DNA of 41,588 bases, from the NCBI GenBank assembly GCA_937876225.1, contig CALFIC010000161.1:1-41588 (forward strand). The letters run 5' to 3'. The stretch's first letter is position 1; each line of letters starts with the position of its first letter. Below are positions 24,401-30,804 of this stretch, one piece after another. The notes under the pieces are model-generated. The model was given only the letters and a program-made list of their open reading frames with translations, made no database searches and was not told where the DNA came from. The position numbers and the translations under genes are program-made. Source of the DNA: an uncultured Chloroflexota bacterium. Its GTDB lineage: Bacteria; Chloroflexota; Chloroflexia; Chloroflexales; Roseiflexaceae.

Positions 24401-24766
24401 ATGATACGTATTTTTCTATTATTAGCACTGATTGTAATCTTCAGCAACAGTTGTGGGCTGTCGCTCCCGGCAACCACGACCACCGTACCAACAACCACAC
24501 AAACAATCACTACTCCGACTGCACAACAACCGACTGCAACCATAAAAAACGATTTAATAGTGACCATGCGTGCCATGAATATGGAGCAAACAATTTGTGT
24601 AGGTGCGCAAATCGGCAAAGAACGTGTACCCCAAATCGTCCAATCGAGAGCACACCCAAATGCCACCGAAGTGTCAATCATCACACAGTGTGTCACAGCA
24701 TCAATGCCGCTCATCAACGGCATGTATACGCCAACTCCCGGTAATCACTCAATCAATACGCCGTGA
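24401..24766 (+). CDS. Small Thr-rich lipoprotein
   Basis: 121 residues from the ATG at 24401 (AGAGG upstream; the open frame begins earlier without a site). The N-terminus IRIFLLLALIVIFSNSCG is a lipoprotein signal with a slightly irregular lipobox (SNSC). A Thr/Pro tether follows to ~47. The remaining ~70 residues contain two Cys (CVGAQIG and ITQCV) that could form a disulfide. Secreted and lipid-anchored; no family recognised. Monocistronic, followed by a long hairpin. Confidence 0.65.
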   Translation: MIRIFLLLALIVIFSNSCGLSLPATTTTVPTTTQTITTPTAQQPTATIKNDLIVTMRAMNMEQTICVGAQIGKERVPQIVQSRAHPNATEVSIITQCVTASMPLINGMYTPTPGNHSINTP

Positions 24767-24770
24767 ATTA

Positions 24771-24839
24771 TGAGGGGTGGTGAATGGTTTTTACGGTGGC
24801 AAGATCACAACCCAAAACCGATAACCCACACACCCCTCA
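24771..24839. terminator. Long imperfect stem-loop between convergent genes
   Basis: TGAGGGGTG at the left pairs perfectly with CACCCCTCA at the right, enclosing a 51-nt interior that can add the inner pairing GGTTTT with AAAACC. It lacks a T-tract. It lies between the lipoprotein and the convergent aldolase gene, so it may end both or be a structured repeat. Confidence 0.45.
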
Positions 24840-24880
24840 GCCACTCGACGATACTTTGGCCGCACAGAAAAATTAGTAAT

Positions 24881-25669
24881 CTATTCTACGTGCCGCATCA
24901 ACAACGTTTTGGCACCATGCATGAGTAAGGCCCCATCGACGGCCAACGTCAGAAAATTCACCCCGGCGTCTACAAACGGCTGTAACGCGTCGGCCGAACC
25001 GCCGATAATCCCGACCGTTTTGGCGGCTTGTTGGGCACTAATAATAATCGATTGCACGGCGGTAGTAAACTCACTGCTTTGCATCGAAACACCCAAGGAT
25101 TGGCTCAAATCAGACGTGCCAATAAACACCACATCAACACCGGGTACGGCACAGATTTCTTCGCGGGCGGCGAGGCCACGGTCGGTTTCGATTTGCACCA
25201 CTACGACAGTTTGTTCGTTCATGCGCTGAGGGTAGTTGAGGGTGGCATTGGGTGGGGGTGGATAACCGGCAACCGTCGTTTGGTCGAGCAGAAAGGCTTG
25301 CGACAAGGTGTGCAAGCCGCGGGTGCCGTGGGGTGGGTATTTGCTCCATTCGACGGCCAAACGGGCTTGGGTGGCACTTTCGACCATAGGAATCATCACA
25401 CCATCGGCACCGGTTTCGAGCGCATGTTGGATGGCACCGCGTGACAAATCTCGTACCCGTACAATCGTAGCAATCCCGTGGGTATGGGCGGCGGTGACCA
25501 GATTTGCTATCATATCGGGGCTCATGGGGATGTGTTCGTGATCAATAATCAAAAAATCAAACCCTGCGTTTTTGAGCAATGGGATGACCAAGGGGTCTTG
25601 GAGCATCACAAATGTCGAGTAGCAGGGGCGAGTCGTCAATGTGCTACGAAGCATACCTGGTGCAATCAT
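24881..25669 (-). CDS. HpcH/HpaI family aldolase
   Basis: 262 residues, a complete class II (metal-dependent) HpcH/HpaI TIM barrel. Key motifs: IIDHEHIPMSPD, the metal- and substrate-site Glu in VQIETDRGL, the Asp in VDVVFIGTSDLSQSLG, and the loop YPPHGTRGL. The family cleaves 2-keto-3-deoxy sugar acids or 4-hydroxy-2-oxo acids to pyruvate and an aldehyde. It stands alone on the minus strand. A dehydrogenase and an enolase-superfamily dehydratase further right in the window would make suitable substrates, so a role in that sugar-acid route is possible. Confidence 0.92.
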   Translation of the reverse strand: MIAPGMLRSTLTTRPCYSTFVMLQDPLVIPLLKNAGFDFLIIDHEHIPMSPDMIANLVTAAHTHGIATIVRVRDLSRGAIQHALETGADGVMIPMVESATQARLAVEWSKYPPHGTRGLHTLSQAFLLDQTTVAGYPPPPNATLNYPQRMNEQTVVVVQIETDRGLAAREEICAVPGVDVVFIGTSDLSQSLGVSMQSSEFTTAVQSIIISAQQAAKTVGIIGGSADALQPFVDAGVNFLTLAVDGALLMHGAKTLLMRHVE

Positions 25670-25781
25670 AGAAACCTCTTGATAAATAACAAATTACTCT
25701 AGGTATCATAACACTCTCGCATTCCTGTTTATTCGGCAAGCCATACATAGTAATACGAGGATAACTGAATCACCTACAGTG

Positions 25782-25790
25782 TGATATGAT
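25782..25790 (+). promoter_or_regulatory. Extended -10 promoter of the YggT-like pair
   Basis: TGATATGAT fits an extended -10 (TG-n-TATGAT) 52 nt before the first start codon. No good -35 at 17 nt. Confidence 0.45.
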
Positions 25791-25827
25791 GGAAATTATC
25801 GATACAACCACCGAAAACCGCAAATAA

Positions 25828-26385
25828 TAAAGGAGCATACTCATGATGGGAATTATCGGAACAGTCATTTGGGTCTATCAACTCGTGTTGTTCATTCGCT
25901 TTATCATGCAATGGGTCGACAAAGATGGCACTAACAGCCTAAATGCTGCCCTCAAGCCGGTGACCGAACCCGTGCTCGCACCAATTCGCGACAAAGTGAC
26001 CTTCAACAACATTGATTTGTCACCACTCGTCGTCAGCGTCGTCTTGAGTATCATTGCATCATTGCTCTCAAATGTGCTGCAATAACCAATTAGCCATCGC
26101 GATAAGTGTTGTATCGATGCCACAAATTGTCGCATACTGTTAAAGGAGCAATACTCATGATGGGAATTATCGGCACAATCATTTGGTTGTATGAACTCGT
26201 GTTGTTCATTCGTTTTATCATGCAATGGGTCGACAAAGACGGCACCAACAGCCTAAATGCCGCACTTAAACCGATTACCGAACCCGTACTCGCACCAATT
26301 CGCGACAAAGTGACCTTCAACAACATTGATTTGTCACCACTCATCATCAGCCTCGTCTTGAATATAATTGCACGTGCGCTGAACA
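25828..26385 (+). repeat. Tandem gene duplication including the ribosome-binding site
   Basis: Two units, about 25828-26070 and 26141-26385, start with nearly the same leader (TAAAGGAGCA-ACTCATGATGGG) and stay highly alike through the coding part. Differences are mostly third-position changes, plus one inserted A in the second leader. The spacer between them is unrelated. This is a recent tandem duplication in which both copies stayed open. Confidence 0.85.
25843..26085 (+). CDS. YggT-like mini membrane protein, copy 1
   Basis: 80 residues. Two hydrophobic segments: IIGTVIWVYQLVLFIRFIM and IDLSPLVVSVVLSIIASLL. The middle has TEPVLAPIRDKVTFNNIDLSP, the signature of YggT-family proteins (membrane proteins linked to cell division or osmotic homeostasis). 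This is a single YggT half rather than the usual two-repeat protein. AAAGGAG stands 8 nt before the ATG. It is followed by a near-identical copy. Confidence 0.82.
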   Translation: MMGIIGTVIWVYQLVLFIRFIMQWVDKDGTNSLNAALKPVTEPVLAPIRDKVTFNNIDLSPLVVSVVLSIIASLLSNVLQ

Positions 26386-26393
26386 TTATGTAG
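26157..26393 (+). CDS. YggT-like mini membrane protein, copy 2
   Basis: 78 residues from the ATG at 26157; the open frame begins earlier but only this ATG has the duplicated AAAGGAG leader. It differs from copy 1 at about a dozen positions, all conservative (VYQ to LYE, VTEP to ITEP, VVSVVLSIIA to IISLVLNIIA), and in a divergent C-terminal tail. The conserved loop TEPVLAPIRDKVTFNNIDLSP is unchanged, which speaks for selection on the protein. The two copies may pair into a complete YggT-like unit (inference). A terminator follows 7 nt after the stop. Confidence 0.82.
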   Translation: MMGIIGTIIWLYELVLFIRFIMQWVDKDGTNSLNAALKPITEPVLAPIRDKVTFNNIDLSPLIISLVLNIIARALNIM

Positions 26394-26400
26394 TTGCCGG

Positions 26401-26437
26401 ATTGCCATCATGATAATCGTCGTGATGGCAATTTTTT
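26401..26437 (+). terminator. Terminator after the YggT-like pair
   Basis: ATTGCCATCATG and CGTGATGGCAAT form a 12-bp stem with one G-U pair and an 8-nt loop, followed by a run of T. Confidence 0.88.
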
Positions 26438-26650
26438 GCCTATTTTTCACCGACATAATCCGTATAAACACCCTTATGGTCAGCAATTTTGTTTTCAAAA
26501 AAATAAATACTCACTCTGTCGAATGCTGACACGATATTTGGGTATAACCCCCCTCAAAAATCATTTATGCACGGTATTTGAACGTAATACATATCCATAT
26601 TTACCGCTATACTACACACAGCATTCTCCGTATTATCACTAGGATTCATT

Positions 26651-26743
26651 ATGTTCTGGGACATCCCCGATTACTACTTGTTTTGTTGTATGATTCCCGC
26701 AGTATTAGTTGGACTTGCATTATTGTATATGTGGTGGAAGTAA
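26651..26743 (+). CDS. 30-residue single-helix membrane microprotein
   Basis: A short frame starts at ATG 26651, with AGGAT 5-6 nt upstream, and stops at TAA 26743, two bases before the start of the lipoprotein gene. It encodes 30 residues: an aromatic/acidic head FWDIPDYY, a hydrophobic core with CC and IPAVLVGLALLYM, and a WWK end. One membrane helix fits exactly. The tight spacing suggests translational coupling to the lipoprotein. Similarity cannot be judged by eye at this size, so whether it is a real peptide or an upstream regulatory ORF remains open. Confidence 0.5.
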   Translation: MFWDIPDYYLFCCMIPAVLVGLALLYMWWK

Positions 26744-26745
26744 GT

Positions 26746-28119
26746 ATGATGCAGAAAAGCCGAATTTTCGCCGGATTGATACTTGTCGTATTGAGTATTA
26801 GTGCCTGTGCCGGGCAAGCACCCGTCGGCAATCAACCCAATCCCATCGGGCAACCACAATCAACGGTGGATCCCAAATTGCCTCCCGTGAATGGTAATCA
26901 ACCATTGCCACCAGCTAATGGCACCCCATTACCACCACCAGTCGGCGGCACCCCATTACCACCACCGGTCGACGGCACCAATCCGGCACCCGCTGATAAC
27001 CAAGCACCAATGCAAATTGTGGCGCAGACATTCCCTGTGACGGTGTGGAATTATCAAGGCATCACATTGCAACCAAGCGACGTCGGGGTGGCTGCCGGTC
27101 AACCAGTGGCAGATCAAAGCGCCATCGAGCTCCCCGATGGGCGCGTGCGGCTCTACTTTTTTGCCCAAAACAAAGGGGTAATGAGCGCAATTAGCAGTGA
27201 CGGACTCAAATTTACTGCCGAAGCAGGGTTACGCTTACCAGACGGCAGTGGGATGCCACGAGCACTGGTATTGCCAGACAAACGGATTCGCCTCTACTTT
27301 ATTACTGGGGATGGGGTAGGCAGCGCCATTAGTGATGATGGGCTGGCGTTTACGATCGAGCCAGGTGTCCGGATCAACAGCCGTGACACGGTGCTCCCCA
27401 AATTAAGTGGCGTCAGTGTCGTTGCCACCGATACCGGCTACCGCGCGTACTTCAGCGACCTGCCCATCCCTGGTACTGGGCCAATGGCGCATGCCATCTA
27501 TAGTGCCACGAGTAGCGATGGTCTGACATGGCAAGTCGAACCCGACCCACGGATTGGTGCATCCGACATCAGCGCCCCCAGCGCCATGGCGATTTCGGCC
27601 GAACATCCCTTTGTGCTCCGTGAAAAAGATGGTAGCTACACCATGTACTTCGCCCGCAATCAGTCGATTTGGACGGCGACATCTAGCGATGGGCTGACGT
27701 GGAGCAACGAACAAAACAGCCTGGTCGCCGGCAATGATCCCGATGTGCTGGTGCATAGCAACGGCATACGTTCTCTCTATTACGGCGACTTCCGGCCCAG
27801 CATCGGTGGCTATCTCTTGGTTGCTCGCCAGCAATCTGCCCCGTGGGATATCCAGATTGGTGCCAAACCTGGCGCAGGTCGCGCGTTTACCGTGGCACTG
27901 ACCGGCACAAGTAGCACGCCACTCACCGTCACGCCAGGGTTTGCCTTGACCACCAGTGATTACACCATTACTCCAGCGAGCCAAGCAGCTCCTGGCACTA
28001 TTACGGTGGCGATATCGGATGCCTCGCGTGAAATGCCCGCCATACTCGTAAGTGATGGAACCCTCACGCGTAGCGTCATGCTCCAACCACAAATGATGGC
28101 CCCACCCCCAAAGCCATAA
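26746..28119 (+). CDS. Lipoprotein with Asp-box-like beta-propeller
   Basis: 457 residues from ATG 26746 (or the next ATG, 26749); the ribosome site GGTGGAAG lies in the end of the microprotein frame. The signal ends in LSISAC with the lipid Cys at ~22. A Pro/Asn/Gly-rich linker follows with repeats of the type NGTPLPPPVGG. The body (~95-385) repeats a motif: ISSDGLKF, ISDDGLAF, TSSDGLTW and TSSDGLTW again, each after a strand such as RVRLYFFAQ, RIRLYFITG or SYTMYFARN. These are Asp-box-like turns of sialidase/BNR-type or GH43-like propellers. The last ~80 residues are a separate beta domain. Surface-attached glycan binding or hydrolysis is plausible; I see no clear catalytic set. Confidence 0.8.
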   Translation: MMQKSRIFAGLILVVLSISACAGQAPVGNQPNPIGQPQSTVDPKLPPVNGNQPLPPANGTPLPPPVGGTPLPPPVDGTNPAPADNQAPMQIVAQTFPVTVWNYQGITLQPSDVGVAAGQPVADQSAIELPDGRVRLYFFAQNKGVMSAISSDGLKFTAEAGLRLPDGSGMPRALVLPDKRIRLYFITGDGVGSAISDDGLAFTIEPGVRINSRDTVLPKLSGVSVVATDTGYRAYFSDLPIPGTGPMAHAIYSATSSDGLTWQVEPDPRIGASDISAPSAMAISAEHPFVLREKDGSYTMYFARNQSIWTATSSDGLTWSNEQNSLVAGNDPDVLVHSNGIRSLYYGDFRPSIGGYLLVARQQSAPWDIQIGAKPGAGRAFTVALTGTSSTPLTVTPGFALTTSDYTITPASQAAPGTITVAISDASREMPAILVSDGTLTRSVMLQPQMMAPPPKP

Positions 28120-28135
28120 GCAACAAATACCCCAA

Positions 28136-28189
28136 TGTCAATCAAAACCGGCGTTGCCACTTGTGTGGTAACGCCGGTTTTGATTGACA
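28136..28189. terminator. 25-bp hairpin terminator whose right arm carries the next promoter's -35
   Basis: The arms 28136-28160 and 28165-28189 pair along 25 bp with a single G-T pair, loop TTGT. The core reads AAAACCGGCGTT with AACGCCGGTTTT. It ends the lipoprotein transcript. The right arm ends in TTGACA, which is the -35 of the IclR promoter. Confidence 0.88.
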
Positions 28190-28212
28190 AGTGCCACTAT
28201 TTATGGTATTTT
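28184..28212 (+). promoter_or_regulatory. Promoter of the IclR gene
   Basis: Consensus -35 TTGACA (28184-28189), 17-nt spacer and extended -10 TGGTATTTT (core 28207-28212). Transcription would begin ~28219, leaving a leader of ~30 nt with no strong ribosome site. Confidence 0.75.
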
Positions 28213-28250
28213 CGTATACAAGAACCAGTTTCATATAGTTGAATAATTAC

Positions 28251-29048
28251 ATGTCAGACCAACAAGCGCAACACGTGGTAAAATCAGCGGCTCGAGTATT
28301 CGAAATATTTGGATTACTAGTTAATCACCCCGATGGATTATCACTAACGCAGATTTGTGCAGAGCTTCAGCTCCCCAAAAGCAGTGCCCATGCGCTCCTC
28401 AACACGATGGTGGTGCATGGCTACCTGCGCGAAGGATTACGCGAGCGCACCTATCGACTGGGACCGGCGCTATTTGAGCTCGGTAGCGCCTATATCGCCA
28501 GCACCAATTTGGTGAGTGATGGCTGGGAGATTGTCCGTACCACCGCACGAATGTGCAACGAGACCGTGCATTTGGCGGTCCTCGATGGCAACGAAGTGCT
28601 CTATGTCGCCAAAGAAGAAGGCACCAACACCATTCGGATGGTATCAGCCGTTGGTAAGCGCTTCCCCGCCTATGCCACCGGGGTAGGTAAAGTGTTGCTG
28701 GCCAACCTCAGTGACGCAGAACTCCTCCAGCGCATCTCCGACGACACCATTTTGCCCATCATCACGCCCAATACCGTCACCAACCCTAGTGAACTGCGTG
28801 CACTCATCAAGACTGCGCGTAGCAATGGCTATGCCCTCGACTACGAAGAATCAACCCCCGGGCTCTGTTGTGTGGCAGCACCAGTCTATGATGCCCAAGG
28901 CCAAATCGTGGCTGGGATGAGTGTATCAGTCCCCAATATTCGCTTTACCGATGAACGTCGCATCCAGTTGCTCGAGTTGATTCGCACCCAAGCCAATAGC
29001 CTATCGACCATCCTCGGCTATCGGGTGGCCCTAAAACGTCACCGATAA
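28251..29048 (+). CDS. IclR-family transcriptional regulator
   Basis: 265 residues from ATG 28251; a TTG four codons earlier is an alternative. N-terminal winged helix: KSAARVFEIFGLLVNHPDGLSLTQICAELQLPKSSAHALLNTMVVHGYL. The IclR effector domain follows with RLGPALFELGSAY, FPAYATGVGKVLLA, YALDYEESTPGLCCVAAPVYD and IVAGMSVSVPNIRF. Regulators of this family often respond to sugar acids or aromatic acids (KdgR, IclR). Position next to the sugar operon, convergent with its last gene (18-nt overlap with the SDR gene), suggests it senses an intermediate of that pathway. Confidence 0.94.
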   Translation: MSDQQAQHVVKSAARVFEIFGLLVNHPDGLSLTQICAELQLPKSSAHALLNTMVVHGYLREGLRERTYRLGPALFELGSAYIASTNLVSDGWEIVRTTARMCNETVHLAVLDGNEVLYVAKEEGTNTIRMVSAVGKRFPAYATGVGKVLLANLSDAELLQRISDDTILPIITPNTVTNPSELRALIKTARSNGYALDYEESTPGLCCVAAPVYDAQGQIVAGMSVSVPNIRFTDERRIQLLELIRTQANSLSTILGYRVALKRHR

Positions 29049-29795
29049 ACCACCATCGACCACAATAGTATGACCGGTCAGATACGTCGCACTCCCTTCG
29101 GCGAGAAAGGCGATTACCACGGCAATTTCGCTGGGGTCAGCAGGGCGGGCCAAGGGAATCCGGCGTCGTTGCACATAAAATTGTTGGAAGTCCGCGGTGG
29201 TATGCTCGCTGACGCCCTCGACAATCGCCATCGGCGTTTCGACAAAACCTGGTGCCACGCCATTGACCAATATCCCGTGAGGCGCGAGCTCGACCGCCAG
29301 ACAGCGCGTCAATTGATCGATAGCCCCTTTGGCGGTGTTGTAGTGCGACGACAGCGGCGCTCCCAGAAATGCATTGACCGACGATACATTGACGATTTGA
29401 CCACCATGTCCCTGTGCCACCATAGCGCACGCCGCCGCCTGACTACAATGCACTGCCCCAAAATACATCACGTCTACGGCTTTTTGCCATTCGGCAAAGG
29501 GTGTCGTCAAAAAATCTGCAGGATAAAAAATCCCGGCATTATTGACCAAAATATCAATCACCCCGTAAGCACTAATTGCCTGCGCTACCATGGCTTCGGC
29601 ATCTACACGCACATCGGCACCGATTGCGACGGCCTGCCCACCAAGCTGCACGATTTCGGCGACCACAGCTTCTGCAGCTGCCTCATTGATATCAGCGACC
29701 ACGATGCGATGACCACGGCGTGCCAGTTCGTGAGCAGTGGCACGCCCTATCCCACTCCCAGACCCAGTGATTACTGCGACTTGAGACACACTCAT
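29031..29795 (-). CDS. SDR-family NAD(P)-dependent dehydrogenase, probably sugar-specific
   Basis: 254 residues, a classical short-chain dehydrogenase. Cofactor motif TGSGSGIGRA; D36-region VVADINE favours NAD; NNAG; catalytic Ser in VNVSSVNAF and Tyr/Lys in YNTAK; C-terminal YLTGHTIVVDGGLS. As last gene of the ABC/alpha-galactosidase operon it most likely oxidises the released sugar, for example galactose or fucose, at C1 (inference from context). It begins 15 nt after the mutarotase-like gene. Its 3' end overlaps the convergent IclR gene by 18 nt. Confidence 0.92.
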   Translation of the reverse strand: MSVSQVAVITGSGSGIGRATAHELARRGHRIVVADINEAAAEAVVAEIVQLGGQAVAIGADVRVDAEAMVAQAISAYGVIDILVNNAGIFYPADFLTTPFAEWQKAVDVMYFGAVHCSQAAACAMVAQGHGGQIVNVSSVNAFLGAPLSSHYNTAKGAIDQLTRCLAVELAPHGILVNGVAPGFVETPMAIVEGVSEHTTADFQQFYVQRRRIPLARPADPSEIAVVIAFLAEGSATYLTGHTIVVDGGLSVTF

Positions 29796-29810
29796 TATCC
29801 ACGTCCTTCG

Positions 29811-30794
29811 TTAATATGCCGTTACCTGACCATCACGATCGATATGGGTCACGCCACGGGCGTTTTGATAGAGCACCACCCGTAATTCAGTAGTAAGCTG
29901 CGTCCCGGGCAACAAACGGCTCGCCGTCCCTTGGGCAACGGCATCGTCAAGGCGATACGGATAGCCAGTACAAGGCTCGAGGATGGTGGTATACAGACCA
30001 CGCCAGCCACCATAGGCGCCAAATACCCACACCGAACGAAACACGTCGGCATCAAATGCCAACCCGAAGCCCCGCCGTGCCTCCGTATCGGTCAAGGCAC
30101 ACCAGCCCGCCTGCAAATCGAGTCCATAATAAAAATCACAGCTTTGGGCGGTCACCGGCGGGATTTGGCGCATGTCAATTGCACCCGCATGCGGCCAGGT
30201 GAATTGCGCCATGTCGGCACCTACCCGCCCACGGAAGCCCTCGTCGACAATCACGCGTTGTGCCGGCATGTCGATGCGGCAATCGGGGGTGATGGCAAGG
30301 GCGGGATGGAGCTTCCACAAATAATCGAGGGGCTGGTAACTGTGATTCACCAGTTGGTACTGAATACGTAGTTGTGCCTCATCGTTATGTAATGTAATCG
30401 TTTTTTCAACCGCAGTATCAGTGACAACCCCACGACGACGGAGCACGATACCACAATGGCTATCCGTTTTGATGATATCGCACTCAAACGGCATGGCCCA
30501 CCATTCACCGTGGTCGGGGTAGGGTTCACCGCTAAGCATGGTAGGGGCGTCATTGGGGAAGAGCTCATCCCAGCCCCCACAAAACCAATCGTCGTAGGCC
30601 GCGCCATAGTGCGCCGGGCGTGGGGGCAGGCGCGGATTGTGCCACAATACTTCACAGTCGGCGATTTTGTCATAGAGCGACCACAATTTGCCCCCCAGCT
30701 CGGGCAAAAACATGGCGCGCAGATAAGGGTTTTCGAGGATAATGGCCCGAAATCCCCGCCAGGTATAATTTGCATCAATGCGGGTATAACTCAT
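29811..30794 (-). CDS. Aldose-epimerase-like (galactose mutarotase fold) protein
   Basis: 327 residues from ATG 30794, which has AAGGG at proper spacing right after the stop of the preceding gene. The pattern is that of the DUF5107/DUF4432-like branch of the galactose-mutarotase superfamily: AIILENPYLRAMFLPELGGKLWSLYDK, LWHNP, WFCGGWDELFPNDAP, DHGEWWAMPFE and LWKLHPALAI. In the family, His and Glu residues act in sugar ring opening. DHGEWW and KLHPA are candidates. It lies 10 nt from the GH36-like gene and 15 nt from the SDR gene, so it could supply the right anomer to the dehydrogenase. The exact activity is unproven. Confidence 0.78.
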   Translation of the reverse strand: MSYTRIDANYTWRGFRAIILENPYLRAMFLPELGGKLWSLYDKIADCEVLWHNPRLPPRPAHYGAAYDDWFCGGWDELFPNDAPTMLSGEPYPDHGEWWAMPFECDIIKTDSHCGIVLRRRGVVTDTAVEKTITLHNDEAQLRIQYQLVNHSYQPLDYLWKLHPALAITPDCRIDMPAQRVIVDEGFRGRVGADMAQFTWPHAGAIDMRQIPPVTAQSCDFYYGLDLQAGWCALTDTEARRGFGLAFDADVFRSVWVFGAYGGWRGLYTTILEPCTGYPYRLDDAVAQGTASRLLPGTQLTTELRVVLYQNARGVTHIDRDGQVTAY

Positions 30795-30804
30795 CTTCAT
30801 CCCT

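Noticed and set aside
26394..26650. Coding extension of the propeller lipoprotein upstream to 26578
   Set aside because: The upstream 56 codons have no ribosome site and would bury the lipoprotein signal; the start at 26746 gives a clean signal peptide.
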